Assembly (NCBI GenBank): GCA_009668015.1
Contig: WJYB01000002.1
Coordinates: 584,894-648,893 of the forward strand
From: Enterobacteriaceae bacterium RIT714
GTDB taxonomy: Bacteria; Pseudomonadota; Gammaproteobacteria; Enterobacterales; Enterobacteriaceae
DNA: 64,000 bases
Direction of reading: 5' to 3'
Under the pieces are notes generated by a model, which was given only the letters and a program-made list of their open reading frames with translations, made no database searches and was not told where the DNA came from. Position 1 is the stretch's first letter. Every line of letters begins with the position of its first letter. The translations under genes were made by a program, and so were the position numbers. Of the stretch, positions 38,069-48,221 are shown piece after piece.

Positions 38069-40009
38069 TCAAACCGAGTATCTTTGCAAATATTTTTTCA
38101 CATTGCTGTCAAGCGGTTGAGAGGCGGCGAAAAAATCCCCCTGACCACCCGCCACACCGCGCTCCGTCAACATCTGCCATTCACTGCGTGAACGTATACC
38201 TGTGGCAAATACTTGTGTTCGCGTTCCCTTACACGCCTCAACCAGACTTTGAACCAAAAGCTGATTTTCTGTGCGTTTTTCGATGTCCCTCACCAGCCCC
38301 GGATGTAGCTTTAACAATTCCACATCCAGTTCCTTGATCCAGCTGGTGCTCACCAGTGTTAAACCCGCCTGTGTTACTGCAACGTGAACGCCAAGCGCAT
38401 TCATCAGGCGAATCACCGGCTGTAAGCGGCTGATGTGTTGACAAACATCTGCCTCTGCAAGTTCAAAAATAATGCGTTTCCGCTGCGATTTTTCGCACTG
38501 CATTAAGGTATCGCGTAACCAGCGCTGAAAACGAGGCCTAATCAGCGATTCTACTGTTACCTGTAATGCCAGAGTTTCTTCAGGCCAGAAAGATAAAAAT
38601 GGAATGAGGCGCGTAATTTGCTGGCGGTCATACTCCTCGGAGAGACCAAACTGCAACACCATCGGCAGATATTCCGCGGAAACCACCTCTTCGCTTCCGT
38701 CAAAGATCCGGCACATTAATTCGCGATGATGGACCAGACCGTTACGCATGACCGCTGGCTTTTGGTAAATCCTCGGCCCGCCGCGGCTGAGCATCTGTTC
38801 GATGAGCGTTCGCCAGCGCACATTTCCCCGCCCTTTTTCCGGCAGAGAATCATCATAAACAGCCCAGCCATTGGCCCCCTGCAACACCGCGTTACGCGTC
38901 GCGGCCTCCGCATGTTCCATCACCTGCTGAGTGTGTTGTCCACCGCGCCAGGCACAAATTCCAATGTGTACCATATCGTCCCGATCGAGCATTTTTGTTG
39001 GCGGCAATGCATCAACGGCTTTCAGGAGCTGGCTGGCAATACTTTCTGACTCTTTCAACGTCCGATGGGGCAATAACACGGCAAAATCGCTGCGGTGGTA
39101 GCGTGCCAGCAGCGAACCGGGATAACGCATAATAAAAGTAGAGAGCAAGTTAATCAGCGTGAAAAGATGCTCCTCGGCCACCGGACGGCCCCAGGTTTCG
39201 CGTAATAAATCGAAATCGGGCAGGCGAATGATCATCACCACGCCGTGCGTTCCAACCTTTTCCGGATCGTCCAGCAGCGTGGCCAGCTGATTATCAAAGA
39301 AGAGTCGGTTGTTAAGACCGGTTTTGTTATCCTGGGCGGCATAGGAACGAATCAGCGTATCCATCCGATTACGTTGATCGCTGGCAAACTGAATCTCAGA
39401 GAGCAAAACGTCCAGCGCACTGCTGGTGCGTGATGGCCACTCATAAACAGAACCCCGCGCCTTTGCGCCTCGTTCGCCGTTTAAAATGCGTACCGAGCGT
39501 GATTCCAGCAACTCTTGTCCCGAAAGCTGACGTCGAACCCAGCGTACTGCTAAAAAAATCAGTAACACAATAAAGCCTATCGCAATCGTCAGCGGTGCGG
39601 TGGTCATCAGCGAGCGAAAATAATTTGCCATCGGGTCCTGATAGACCAGCCTGAAGCTCATTCCCGGACTTTTTAAGGAGTGAACGGTGAGTTCCCGATA
39701 TTGCGCCAGTGCCCCTGCGGGGCGATAACTGCTCTTGCGGGCATGGCTGAGAACCACTTTGCTACCCTGTAAAATGTCGATATGCACAATATCGACCGGC
39801 ACCATCAACTCATCCAGTTGCTGAGAGAGCGCGGGAATGGAGGACGTGACAAGCCGCGTGTCAATGACGGACGCCACCGAGTACACGCGATTCGTCAGCT
39901 TGTCCTGGATGGCGTTATAAAAACTCAACGAGCACCCCATCAGGGTGACAAAAATAGTTAGCCCCGTCAGCAGCGTAATAAAAGCCGAAAATTTCGTCGT
40001 TAATCGCAT
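38069..40009 (-). CDS. csrD: RNase E specificity factor CsrD
   Basis: CsrD is a membrane protein that targets the CsrB/CsrC small RNAs for RNase E cleavage. The 646-residue protein has two N-terminal membrane helices (about 10-30 and 133-155), a HAMP-like linker, a degenerate GGDEF domain (HRSDF in place of GGDEF) and a degenerate EAL domain (ELM in place of EAL), so it should not make or degrade c-di-GMP. Length equals E. coli CsrD. Confidence 0.95.
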   Translation of the reverse strand: MRLTTKFSAFITLLTGLTIFVTLMGCSLSFYNAIQDKLTNRVYSVASVIDTRLVTSSIPALSQQLDELMVPVDIVHIDILQGSKVVLSHARKSSYRPAGALAQYRELTVHSLKSPGMSFRLVYQDPMANYFRSLMTTAPLTIAIGFIVLLIFLAVRWVRRQLSGQELLESRSVRILNGERGAKARGSVYEWPSRTSSALDVLLSEIQFASDQRNRMDTLIRSYAAQDNKTGLNNRLFFDNQLATLLDDPEKVGTHGVVMIIRLPDFDLLRETWGRPVAEEHLFTLINLLSTFIMRYPGSLLARYHRSDFAVLLPHRTLKESESIASQLLKAVDALPPTKMLDRDDMVHIGICAWRGGQHTQQVMEHAEAATRNAVLQGANGWAVYDDSLPEKGRGNVRWRTLIEQMLSRGGPRIYQKPAVMRNGLVHHRELMCRIFDGSEEVVSAEYLPMVLQFGLSEEYDRQQITRLIPFLSFWPEETLALQVTVESLIRPRFQRWLRDTLMQCEKSQRKRIIFELAEADVCQHISRLQPVIRLMNALGVHVAVTQAGLTLVSTSWIKELDVELLKLHPGLVRDIEKRTENQLLVQSLVEACKGTRTQVFATGIRSRSEWQMLTERGVAGGQGDFFAASQPLDSNVKKYLQRYSV

Positions 40010-40204
40010 CCTTGAGATTACTCCGTGGTTGATGGGGGAAAACGGTTGGATAGCAAGTAAGTGCTAACTAGCGTTTAGCAAAGGCATACTACCAAACCTG
40101 GTATATCTGGCAATTTATTGCGTTAAATCGGCACAGTGTTTCAGTGTGCGAGTATAGTCTTCAGAAATATTTTTCCAATCACCATGCTTAGTGAGGATAT
40201 GTAT

Positions 40205-41179
40205 ATGCAGGCATTGATCTTAGAACAGCAAGACGGAAAAACCCTTGCGTCGGTTCAATCCATTGAGGAAAACCGCCTGCCAGAAGGCGAAGTCACCGTT
40301 GATATCGACTGGTCCAGCCTGAACTATAAGGATGCACTGGCTATTACCGGGAAAGGTAAAATCATCCGAAACTTTCCGATGATACCTGGAATTGATTTCG
40401 CCGGGCATGTTCACTCGAGCGAAGATCCCCGTTTTCATGCCGGACAGCATGTGCTGTTAACCGGCTGGGGCGTTGGTGAAAATCACTGGGGTGGGCTGGC
40501 GGATCGTGCCCGCGTGAAGGGCGACTGGCTGGTGCAGATGCCAAAAGGCATGGATGGCCGCAAAGCGATGATTATCGGAACCGCGGGCTTTACCGCGATG
40601 CTGTGCGTGATGGCGCTGGAAGACGCGGGTATTCGTCCGGAGTCCGGCGAAATCGTGGTAACCGGCGCCAGCGGCGGTGTGGGCAGTACCGCCGTGACTC
40701 TGCTGCATAAACTGGGCTATCAGGTGGTCGCGGTTTCCGGGCGAGAAAGCACTCATGACTATCTTCGCTCTCTCGGCGCAACACGAATTCTTGGGCGCGA
40801 AGAGTTTGCCGAAACGCGTCCTCTGGAAAAACAGCTTTGGGCTGGCGCTGTGGATACCGTGGGCGACAAAGTGCTGGCCAAAGTTCTGGCACAAATGAAC
40901 TACGGCGGTTGCGTGGCGGCCTGCGGCCTGGCTGGTGGTTTCGCTCTTCCCACCACGGTGATGCCTTTCATTTTGCGTAATGTGCGTTTACAAGGCGTGG
41001 ATTCCGTCATGACGCCAGCGGCGCGACGCACGCAGGCGTGGGAGCGTCTGGTACGCGATTTACCGGAATCGTTCTATAGCCAGAGCGCCACAGAAATCAC
41101 CCTCCAGCAGGCGCCTGAGTATGCAGATAAGATCATGAGCAACCAGTTCCACGGTCGGGCACTGGTCAAGATCGCTTAA
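40205..41179 (+). CDS. acuI: Acrylyl-CoA reductase (NADPH) AcuI
   Basis: AcuI (YhdH) is a medium-chain reductase that reduces toxic acrylyl-CoA to propionyl-CoA. The 324-residue protein has the N-terminal GroES-like domain (SSLNYKDALAITGKG) and an NADPH Rossmann motif VVTGASGGVGSTAV. I chose MQALILEQQDGKT, preceded by GAGG, giving the E. coli length; in-frame ATGs upstream would add up to 23 residues. It is divergent from csrD. Confidence 0.94.
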   Translation: MQALILEQQDGKTLASVQSIEENRLPEGEVTVDIDWSSLNYKDALAITGKGKIIRNFPMIPGIDFAGHVHSSEDPRFHAGQHVLLTGWGVGENHWGGLADRARVKGDWLVQMPKGMDGRKAMIIGTAGFTAMLCVMALEDAGIRPESGEIVVTGASGGVGSTAVTLLHKLGYQVVAVSGRESTHDYLRSLGATRILGREEFAETRPLEKQLWAGAVDTVGDKVLAKVLAQMNYGGCVAACGLAGGFALPTTVMPFILRNVRLQGVDSVMTPAARRTQAWERLVRDLPESFYSQSATEITLQQAPEYADKIMSNQFHGRALVKIA

Positions 41180-41216
41180 TCTTCAAATTTTCGTGACATA
41201 TTCGCGATAACCCGGC

Positions 41217-41252
41217 TCCTCCGTCATGATTAAAAAAACGCATGACGGAGGA
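41217..41252 (+). promoter_or_regulatory. Perfect 12-bp hairpin covering the msrP ribosome binding site
   Basis: TCCTCCGTCATG and CATGACGGAGGA are perfect complements separated by 12 bases (ATTAAAAAAACG). The right arm contains GGAGG, the msrP Shine-Dalgarno, four to five bases before the start codon. If formed in mRNA, it would hide the ribosome binding site; alternatively, the DNA palindrome is a regulator operator. Confidence 0.7.
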
Positions 41253-41256
41253 TGCC

Positions 41257-42258
41257 ATGAAAAGCAGAAAACTGACGGAAGCCGATGTCACGGCTGAATC
41301 TGTCTTTATGTTACAACGCCGCCAGATCCTGAAGATGCTTGGCATCAGCGCAACGGCCCTTTCGCTGCCCCACACGGCTCATGCGGATCTGCTCGACTGG
41401 TTTAAAGGCAACGATCGCCCCAAAGCCCCATCCGGACAGCCGCTGACATTTACCCAACCAGCCCAGTGGCAAAACAAGCTTGCACTGACTCCTGAAGAGA
41501 AAGTGACGGGCTACAATAACTTTTACGAATTTGGCCTCGATAAAGCCGATCCTGCCGCCAATGCTGGCAGCATGAAAACCGATCCCTGGACGCTTAAAAT
41601 AGAGGGCGAGGTTGCCAAACCGCTCACGCTGGACCATCACGATCTCACCACCCGCTTCCCTCTTGAGGAGCGCATTTATCGTATGCGCTGCGTAGAGGCG
41701 TGGTCGATGGTCGTACCCTGGATCGGTTTTCCGTTGCATAAATTACTGGCTATGGCGGAACCCACCAGCAACGCCAAATATGTTTCTTTCCAGACGCTCT
41801 ACTCACCGGAGCAAATGCCCGGGCAGAAAGATCGGTTTATTGGCGGCGGACTGGCCTATCCATATGTAGAAGGGCTTCGCCTTGATGAAGCGATGCATCC
41901 TCTGACGTTACTGACCGTCGGCGTTTACGGTAAAGCCTTACCTCCGCAAAACGGCGCCCCCATCCGCTTAACCGTGCCGTGGAAATATGGCTTCAAAGGG
42001 ATTAAATCGATCGTCAGTATTAAGCTCACCAAAGAGCGCCCGCCGACCACCTGGAACCTTGCCGCGCCGGGAGAATATGGCTTTTTCGCCAACGTAAACC
42101 CGCATGTTGATCATCCGCGCTGGTCGCAGGCGACCGAGCGCTTTATCGGCTCCGGCGGCGCGCTGGATGTTAAACGCCAGCCCACGCTGCTGTTCAATGG
42201 CTACGCGGATGAAGTCGCCTCGCTGTATCGGGGACTCAATTTACGGGAGAATTTTTAA
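41257..42258 (+). CDS. msrP: Protein-methionine-sulfoxide reductase catalytic subunit MsrP
   Basis: MsrP (YedY) is a periplasmic molybdoenzyme that repairs oxidised methionine in envelope proteins with electrons from MsrQ. The 333-residue precursor has a twin-arginine signal (RRQILKMLG, Arg21-Arg22, hydrophobic stretch and AHA cleavage site) and the molybdenum-binding Cys in [10 protein letters not shown]. The ATG follows GGAGG, itself in the hairpin just described. msrQ follows with no gap. In E. coli K-12 msrPQ is elsewhere on the chromosome. Confidence 0.95.
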   Translation: MKSRKLTEADVTAESVFMLQRRQILKMLGISATALSLPHTAHADLLDWFKGNDRPKAPSGQPLTFTQPAQWQNKLALTPEEKVTGYNNFYEFGLDKADPAANAGSMKTDPWTLKIEGEVAKPLTLDHHDLTTRFPLEERIYRMRCVEAWSMVVPWIGFPLHKLLAMAEPTSNAKYVSFQTLYSPEQMPGQKDRFIGGGLAYPYVEGLRLDEAMHPLTLLTVGVYGKALPPQNGAPIRLTVPWKYGFKGIKSIVSIKLTKERPPTTWNLAAPGEYGFFANVNPHVDHPRWSQATERFIGSGGALDVKRQPTLLFNGYADEVASLYRGLNLRENF

Positions 42259-42858
42259 GTGCGCCTGACCGTAAAGCAGATCACCTGGCTTAAAGTGCTG
42301 TTGCATCTGGCCGGTTTGCTTCCTTTTATATGGCTGTTTTGGGCCGCCAGCCAGGGCTATTTCAGCGCCGATCCGGCAAAGGATATTCAACACTTTACCG
42401 GTAGGATGGCTCTGAAATTTTTACTCGCAACCTTGCTGGTCTCCCCACTGGCGCGTTACGCTAAACAGCCGTTATTGATTCGCACACGACGTCTTTTAGG
42501 TCTATGGTGCTTTGCCTGGGCGACGCTGCATCTGACGAGCTATGCGCTGCTGGAACTGGGGATCAATAATGTGTCGCTATTGGGCAGCGAACTGGTGACG
42601 CGTCCGTACCTGACGCTGGGAATAGTGAGTTGGCTGGTTTTACTGGCGTTAACGTTGACATCAACGCAGTATGCACAACGAAAGCTGGGCAGGAGGTGGC
42701 AACTTTTGCATAATTTCGTCTATCTTGTCGCGATCCTTACGCCCATCCATTATCTGTGGTCGGTGAAGATATTATCCCCTCAGCCAATCTTCTACGTGCT
42801 GGTCGCTTTAGCCCTTTTGGTGTGGCGTTATAAGAAGTTCCGCATGTGGTTTCGATAG
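42259..42858 (+). CDS. msrQ: Heme-binding membrane subunit MsrQ
   Basis: MsrQ (YedZ) is an inner-membrane heme b protein that passes quinol electrons to MsrP. The 199-residue product has about six hydrophobic helices with His residues for heme ([42 protein letters not shown]). It begins at a GTG directly after the msrP TAA, so the two are coupled. Confidence 0.94.
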   Translation: MRLTVKQITWLKVLLHLAGLLPFIWLFWAASQGYFSADPAKDIQHFTGRMALKFLLATLLVSPLARYAKQPLLIRTRRLLGLWCFAWATLHLTSYALLELGINNVSLLGSELVTRPYLTLGIVSWLVLLALTLTSTQYAQRKLGRRWQLLHNFVYLVAILTPIHYLWSVKILSPQPIFYVLVALALLVWRYKKFRMWFR

Positions 42859-42976
42859 TTCAGGAAACTGTGCGTTTTCCCGCAGATTACTTATCAACCG
42901 CGAATCTTTTTCCAATTGCGGTTGATAATCTTCCCTGATAAGACCAGTATTTAGCTGCCAAATGCTACGAAATCGT

Positions 42977-42982
42977 TATAAT
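42977..42982 (+). promoter_or_regulatory. Candidate -10 element for aroQ-accBC
   Basis: A perfect TATAAT lies about 110 bases before the aroQ start. The -35 region at the right distance (GCTGCC) is poor, so any promoter would need help or an activator. accBC in E. coli also has a long leader. Confidence 0.45.
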
Positions 42983-43092
42983 GTGCGACCTTGGTTTTCC
43001 CGAAGGGGTTTTTCACCGCCCTAAAGGGTGACAATTGCGCATCGAAGGTATATTTTGTTTTTTACCCGAGAATCGCAGGAGATAGCGGCACA

Positions 43093-43545
43093 ATGACTGA
43101 AAAGTTGCACATCTTAGTTTTAAACGGACCGAACCTGAATATGCTCGGTACGCGTGAACCCGAGAAGTACGGCACGCTGACATTAAGCGAAATTGTTAAC
43201 CGTCTTGGCACGGAAGCAGCTGCGCTGGGTGTGAGTCTTGACCATTTTCAGTCAAACGCGGAGTACGCACTCATCGACCGTATTCATCAGGCTAAAGACA
43301 ATGTGGACTATATCCTGATTAATCCGGCCGCGTTTACGCACACCAGTGTCGCGATACGCGACGCACTGCTTGCGGTGAGTATCCCGTTTATCGAGATCCA
43401 TCTGAGCAATGTGCACGCCCGAGAACCGTTCCGCCACCATTCGTATCTGTCTGATGTCGCCGCTGGCGTCATCTGCGGACTGGGTGCTGACGGTTATTCA
43501 TACGCTTTACAGACAGCGGTAAAACGCCTGTCACAATCACACTAA
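43093..43545 (+). CDS. aroQ: 3-Dehydroquinate dehydratase, type II
   Basis: AroQ removes water from 3-dehydroquinate in the shikimate pathway. The 150-residue protein is a type II enzyme: [17 protein letters not shown] with catalytic Arg21 and Tyr26, and [17 protein letters not shown] with His103. I placed the start at MTEKLHI, about ten bases after AGGAGA; in-frame upstream codons are unlikely to be translated. E. coli K-12 uses the unrelated type I enzyme AroD. accB follows after 21 bases, so aroQ-accB-accC may be one operon. Confidence 0.94.
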   Translation: MTEKLHILVLNGPNLNMLGTREPEKYGTLTLSEIVNRLGTEAAALGVSLDHFQSNAEYALIDRIHQAKDNVDYILINPAAFTHTSVAIRDALLAVSIPFIEIHLSNVHAREPFRHHSYLSDVAAGVICGLGADGYSYALQTAVKRLSQSH

Positions 43546-43566
43546 ACAAGAGTACGGAACCCACTC

Positions 43567-44034
43567 ATGGATATTCGTAAGATTAAAAAACTGATCGAGC
43601 TGGTTGAAGAATCAGGCATCTCCGAACTGGAAATTTCTGAAGGCGAAGAGTCTGTACGCATCAGCCGTGCAGCGCCAGCCGCTAGCTTCCCGGTCATGCA
43701 GCAGGCTTACGCTGCCCCAGTGATGCAGCAGCAGCCTGCTCTGTCTAACGCCGTTGCTCCAGCAGCAGAAGCGCCGGTCGCAGCAGCCGCAGAAATCAGT
43801 GGTCACATCGTACGTTCCCCGATGGTTGGTACTTTCTACCGCACCCCGAGCCCGGATGCGAAAGCGTTCATCGAAGTGGGTCAGAAAGTCAACGCAGGCG
43901 ATACCCTGTGTATCGTTGAAGCCATGAAAATGATGAACCAGATCGAAGCTGACAAGTCAGGTACTGTGAAAGCGATTCTGGTCGAAAGTGGTCAGCCGGT
44001 AGAATTTGACGAGCCTCTGGTCGTCATCGAGTAA
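43567..44034 (+). CDS. accB: Biotin carboxyl carrier protein of acetyl-CoA carboxylase
   Basis: AccB carries carboxybiotin between AccC and AccAD in fatty acid synthesis. The 155-residue protein has an N-terminal domain ([20 protein letters not shown]), an Ala/Pro-rich linker (about 35-77) and a biotinyl domain with the target Lys121 in EAMKMMN. Length matches the family. accC follows after 10 bases. Confidence 0.98.
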   Translation: MDIRKIKKLIELVEESGISELEISEGEESVRISRAAPAASFPVMQQAYAAPVMQQQPALSNAVAPAAEAPVAAAAEISGHIVRSPMVGTFYRTPSPDAKAFIEVGQKVNAGDTLCIVEAMKMMNQIEADKSGTVKAILVESGQPVEFDEPLVVIE

Positions 44035-44044
44035 CGAGGCGAAC

Positions 44045-45394
44045 ATGCTGGATAAAATTGTCATCGCCAACCGCGGCGAGATCGCACTGCGAATTCTTCG
44101 TGCCTGTAAAGAACTGGGCATCAAGACTGTTGCTGTGCATTCAAGCGCGGACCGCGATTTAAAACACGTATTACTGGCGGATGAGACGGTCTGTATTGGC
44201 CCGGCTCCGTCCGTAAAAAGTTATCTGAATATCCCGGCTATCATCAGCGCCGCTGAAATCACCGGCGCGGTGGCAATCCATCCGGGTTATGGCTTCCTCT
44301 CTGAGAATGCCAACTTTGCTGAGCAGGTAGAACGCTCTGGCTTTATCTTTATTGGCCCTAAAGCTGACACTATCCGCCTGATGGGCGATAAAGTGTCTGC
44401 TATTACCGCTATGAAGAAAGCTGGCGTTCCAACTGTACCAGGCTCCGACGGCCCGCTGGGCGACGATATGGATGCTAACCGCGCCCATGCTAAACGCATT
44501 GGTTATCCGGTTATCATCAAAGCGTCCGGCGGCGGCGGTGGTCGCGGTATGCGCGTTGTGCGTAGCGATGCCGATCTGGCGCAATCCATCTCCATGACCA
44601 AAGCGGAAGCAAAAGCGGCTTTCAGCAATGACATGGTTTACATGGAAAAATACCTTGAAAACCCACGCCACATCGAAATTCAGGTGCTGGCTGACGGTCA
44701 GGGTAATGCGATCTATCTGGCGGAACGTGACTGCTCCATGCAGCGTCGTCACCAGAAAGTTGTCGAAGAAGCACCCGCACCGGGCATTACCCCGGAACTG
44801 CGTCGCTACATCGGCGAGCGTTGCTCCAAGGCGTGCGTTGATATCGGCTATCGCGGTGCAGGTACGTTCGAATTCCTGTTCGAAAACGGCGAGTTCTATT
44901 TCATTGAGATGAACACCCGTATTCAGGTTGAACACCCGGTGACAGAAATGATTACCGGCGTTGATCTGATCAAAGAACAGCTGCGTATCGCGGCGGGCCA
45001 ACCGCTGTCCATCACGCAGGAAGAAGTTGTGGTGAAAGGCCATGCGGTCGAGTGCCGTATTAACGCCGAAGACCCGAATACCTTCCTGCCAAGCCCGGGT
45101 AAAATCACGCGTTTCCACGCGCCGGGTGGCTTTGGTGTCCGTTGGGAATCTCATATTTACGCCGGCTACACTGTACCGCCGTACTATGACTCAATGATCG
45201 GTAAGCTGATCTGCTACGGTGAGAACCGTGATGTGGCGATTGCCCGCATGAAGAACGCTCTGCAGGAGCTGATCATCGACGGTATCAAAACCAACGTTGA
45301 TTTGCAGGTTCGTATCATGAACGACGAGAACTTCCAGAATGGTGGAACCAACATCCACTATCTGGAGAAAAAACTCGGTCTGAACGAAAAATAA
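44045..45394 (+). CDS. accC: Biotin carboxylase of acetyl-CoA carboxylase
   Basis: AccC carboxylates the biotin of AccB with ATP and bicarbonate. The 449-residue protein has the biotin carboxylase N-terminus ([20 protein letters not shown]), the ATP-grasp glycine loop [12 protein letters not shown] and active-site segment [14 protein letters not shown]. The ATG of MLDKIV follows GAGGCGAAC; an ORF extension overlapping accB is rejected. Length equals E. coli AccC. A strong terminator follows. Confidence 0.98.
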   Translation: MLDKIVIANRGEIALRILRACKELGIKTVAVHSSADRDLKHVLLADETVCIGPAPSVKSYLNIPAIISAAEITGAVAIHPGYGFLSENANFAEQVERSGFIFIGPKADTIRLMGDKVSAITAMKKAGVPTVPGSDGPLGDDMDANRAHAKRIGYPVIIKASGGGGGRGMRVVRSDADLAQSISMTKAEAKAAFSNDMVYMEKYLENPRHIEIQVLADGQGNAIYLAERDCSMQRRHQKVVEEAPAPGITPELRRYIGERCSKACVDIGYRGAGTFEFLFENGEFYFIEMNTRIQVEHPVTEMITGVDLIKEQLRIAAGQPLSITQEEVVVKGHAVECRINAEDPNTFLPSPGKITRFHAPGGFGVRWESHIYAGYTVPPYYDSMIGKLICYGENRDVAIARMKNALQELIIDGIKTNVDLQVRIMNDENFQNGGTNIHYLEKKLGLNEK

Positions 45395-45410
45395 GACTGT
45401 ATTAGCGTTA

Positions 45411-45437
45411 AAAGGCCGGATATTCCGGCCTTTTTTA
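45411..45437 (+). terminator. Terminator of accBC
   Basis: AAAGGCCGGA, TAT and TCCGGCC are followed by six T residues; the stem is seven perfect GC-rich pairs extended by A-T. Confidence 0.94.
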
Positions 45438-45502
45438 TTTCTGGGGATCGCCAAGTCCCGTAGGGTACAATCCCCGCTTTCTTCATCCACAAGGGACTTA
45501 AA

Positions 45503-45745
45503 ATGGACAAACGATTTGTTCAAGCCCATAAAGAAGCGCGCTGGGCGCTGTGGCTGACCCTTCTCTATCTCGTCGCATGGTTAGTAACTGCTTACTTACC
45601 TGGTTCTGCTACCGGATTTACCGGCCTGCCGCACTGGTTTGAAATGGCCTGTCTGCTTATGCCATTGGTTTTTATCGTGCTGTGCTGGCTGATGGTGCGC
45701 TTTATCTTCCGCGATATCTCTCTGGAGGATAGCGATGCAAACTGA
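45503..45745 (+). CDS. yhdT: Small membrane protein YhdT (DUF997)
   Basis: An 80-residue protein with two hydrophobic helices (about 16-33 and 48-68), MDKRFVQAHKEARWALWLTL at the start. It belongs to the family nearly always found before panF and may help the symporter, though no function is proven. Its 3' end overlaps panF by 11 bases. Confidence 0.93.
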   Translation: MDKRFVQAHKEARWALWLTLLYLVAWLVTAYLPGSATGFTGLPHWFEMACLLMPLVFIVLCWLMVRFIFRDISLEDSDAN

Positions 45746-47186
45746 AATCATCGCCGTTTTGATTATCTATTTATTCGTGGTGTTTGGCCTTTCCGCTTAT
45801 GCCATGCGTAAACGCAGTACCGGATCGTTTCTCAGCGAATATTTCCTGGGCAGCCGTTCAATGGGCGGATTTGTCCTTGCGATGACCCTGACCGCGACCT
45901 ATGTCAGCGCCAGTTCGTTTATCGGCGGGCCGGGCGCAGCCTACAAATATGGGCTGGGCTGGGTTCTGCTGGCGATGATTCAGGTGCCTACTATCTGGCT
46001 GTCGCTCGGAGTGTTGGGGAAGAAATTCGCCATTCTCGCCAGACGCTATAACGCCATTACGCTTAATGACATGCTGCAGGCTCGCTACCAGAACCGCGCG
46101 GTGGTGTGGATTGCCAGCGTAAGCCTGTTGGTGGCTTTTGTCGGGGCGATTGCCGTGCAATTCATCGGCGGCGCACGTCTGCTGGAAACCGCCGCCGGTA
46201 TCCAGTATGAACACGGCCTGTTGATTTTTGGCATTACCATCGCGCTTTATACCGCGTTTGGTGGATTTCGTGCCAGCGTGCTTAACGACACCATGCAAGG
46301 TATGGTGATGCTGATTGGCACTCTGGTGTTATTGGTCGGCGTTATCTATGCCGCGGGCGGTTTGCACAATGCCGTTGAAACGCTTGAGCACATTGATCCG
46401 AAGCTGGTTAGCCCGCACGGGGCCGACGATATCCTGACCCCAGCGTTTATGACCTCATTCTGGGTACTGGTGTGCTTTGGCGTCATCGGCTTGCCGCACA
46501 CGGCGGTGCGCTGTATTTCCTATAAAGACAGCAAAGCCGTACATCGCGGAATTATTATCGGGACCGTTGTGGTGTCGCTGCTGATGCTGGGAATGCATCT
46601 GGCCGGTGCGCTGGGTCGTGCCATATTGCCGCATCTGACCGTACCGGATCAGGTTATCCCGACATTGATGGTAGAAGTCTTACCCCCCTGGGCGGCGGGT
46701 CTGTTCCTCGCCGCGCCAATGGCAGCGATCATGTCTAACGTGAATGCTCACCTGTTACAGGCATCCGCCACGATCATTAAAGATCTGTGGCTCAGCGCGC
46801 GTCCGACTAAAATGCATAATGAGCAGCGCCTGAAACGAATCTCCACCTGGACCACACTGGTGCTCGGCATTCTGATGATGCTGGCGGCATGGCGTCCACC
46901 GGAGATGATTATCTGGCTAAACCTGCTGGCTTTCGGCGGGCTTGAAGCCGTGTTTTTGTGGCCGCTGGTCCTGGGACTGTACTGGGAGCGCGCCAACGCT
47001 GCGGGCGCGCTGAGCGGGATGATTACAGGCGGCGTGCTGTATGCAGTACTTGCCACATTTAAAATTCAGTATCTGGGCTTCCATCCTATCGTGCCTTCGT
47101 TACTGTTAAGTTTGCTGGCGTTTGTGGTCGGGAACCGTTTCGGTCAACCCGTTCCGCAGGCTGCCGTCATTTCTACTGATAAATAA
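45735..47186 (+). CDS. panF: Sodium/pantothenate symporter PanF
   Basis: PanF imports pantothenate with sodium for coenzyme A synthesis. The 483-residue protein is a sodium:solute symporter (SSS family) with about 12-13 hydrophobic helices and motifs [21 protein letters not shown] (in two parts) and [14 protein letters not shown]. The ATG follows GGAGGATAGC inside yhdT. prmA follows after 11 bases. Confidence 0.96.
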   Translation: MQTEIIAVLIIYLFVVFGLSAYAMRKRSTGSFLSEYFLGSRSMGGFVLAMTLTATYVSASSFIGGPGAAYKYGLGWVLLAMIQVPTIWLSLGVLGKKFAILARRYNAITLNDMLQARYQNRAVVWIASVSLLVAFVGAIAVQFIGGARLLETAAGIQYEHGLLIFGITIALYTAFGGFRASVLNDTMQGMVMLIGTLVLLVGVIYAAGGLHNAVETLEHIDPKLVSPHGADDILTPAFMTSFWVLVCFGVIGLPHTAVRCISYKDSKAVHRGIIIGTVVVSLLMLGMHLAGALGRAILPHLTVPDQVIPTLMVEVLPPWAAGLFLAAPMAAIMSNVNAHLLQASATIIKDLWLSARPTKMHNEQRLKRISTWTTLVLGILMMLAAWRPPEMIIWLNLLAFGGLEAVFLWPLVLGLYWERANAAGALSGMITGGVLYAVLATFKIQYLGFHPIVPSLLLSLLAFVVGNRFGQPVPQAAVISTDK

Positions 47187-47197
47187 AGAGTTTTGCC

Positions 47198-48079
47198 ATG
47201 CCGTGGATCCAACTAAAACTGAACACAACAGGCGCGAATGCCGAAGAGCTGAGTGACGCATTAATGGAGGCCGGGTCGGTTTCCATCACTTTCCAGGATA
47301 CGCATGACACACCGGTATTTGAACCGCTTCCTGGCGAAACACGCCTGTGGGGCGACACTGACGTAATTGGCCTGTTCGATGCAGAAACCGACATGAAAGA
47401 AGTCGTGGCGATTCTGGAAAACCACCCGCTACTGGGTACTGGTTTTGTTCACAAGATCGAACAACTGGAAGATAAAGACTGGGAACGCGAGTGGATGGAT
47501 AATTTCCACCCAATGCAGTTTGGTCAACGTCTGTGGATCTGCCCGAGCTGGCGCGATGTGCCTGATGTCAATGCGGTGAATGTCATGCTTGATCCGGGTC
47601 TGGCGTTTGGTACAGGAACGCATCCGACAACCTCTCTTTGCCTGCAATGGCTTGATGGCCTGGATCTTGAAGGCAAAACAGTGATCGACTTCGGTTGTGG
47701 ATCAGGGATCCTGGCGATTGCCGCGCTGAAACTGGGTGCAGCAAAAGCGATCGGGATCGATATCGATCCGCAGGCGATCCAGGCAAGTCGCGATAACGCT
47801 CAGCGCAATGGTGTTTCCGACCGTCTCGAGCTGTATTTACCGGACAGCCAGCCAGAGGTCATGAAAGCCGATGTGGTGGTGGCGAATATTCTGGCAGGCC
47901 CGTTACGCGAGCTGGCACCTTTAATTAGCGTGCTGCCCGTTGAGGGCGGTCTGCTCGGGCTTTCCGGGATCCTGGCCAGCCAGGCGGAAAGCGTATGCGA
48001 AGCCTATGCTGACCTCTTTGCTCTCGATCCTGTGGTTGAGAAAGAAGAGTGGTGTCGTATTACCGGTCGTAAGAAGTAA
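47198..48079 (+). CDS. prmA: Ribosomal protein L11 methyltransferase
   Basis: PrmA trimethylates lysine residues and the N-terminus of L11. The 293-residue protein has an N-terminal L11-recognition domain (to about residue 60) and a SAM-binding Rossmann domain with [17 protein letters not shown] and the post-motif [13 protein letters not shown]. Length equals E. coli PrmA. A terminator follows. Confidence 0.97.
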   Translation: MPWIQLKLNTTGANAEELSDALMEAGSVSITFQDTHDTPVFEPLPGETRLWGDTDVIGLFDAETDMKEVVAILENHPLLGTGFVHKIEQLEDKDWEREWMDNFHPMQFGQRLWICPSWRDVPDVNAVNVMLDPGLAFGTGTHPTTSLCLQWLDGLDLEGKTVIDFGCGSGILAIAALKLGAAKAIGIDIDPQAIQASRDNAQRNGVSDRLELYLPDSQPEVMKADVVVANILAGPLRELAPLISVLPVEGGLLGLSGILASQAESVCEAYADLFALDPVVEKEEWCRITGRKK

Positions 48080-48091
48080 TTTCCTCTCTCC

Positions 48092-48119
48092 GGCGTGGGT
48101 ATCTTCCCGCGCCTTTTTT
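48092..48119 (+). terminator. Terminator of yhdT-panF-prmA
   Basis: GGCGTGGG and CCCGCGCC pair over eight positions with one G-T pair, around a 6-base loop, followed by six T residues. Confidence 0.88.
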
Positions 48120-48153
48120 CGTGTAAACGTCTCCTTCCCTCATAGTTATCCTG

Positions 48154-48159
48154 TATAAT
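48154..48159 (+). promoter_or_regulatory. Candidate -10 element of the carbonic anhydrase gene
   Basis: A perfect TATAAT lies about 63 bases before the chosen start codon and after the prmA terminator. The -35 region is poor (CTCCTT at 17 bases). Confidence 0.5.
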
Positions 48160-48221
48160 AACAGCAGGAAATTATTTCCTATATGAATGATTTACATAAA
48201 AATATTCACTGGAAGAATACT

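Noticed and set aside
42991..43092. 34-codon N-terminal extension of AroQ
   Set aside because: The family starts at [14 protein letters not shown], which has its own AGGAGA; the extension has no similarity to type II dehydratases.
44171..45154. 327-codon minus-strand frame inside accC
   Set aside because: Antisense to a highly conserved enzyme; composition is typical of shadow frames.
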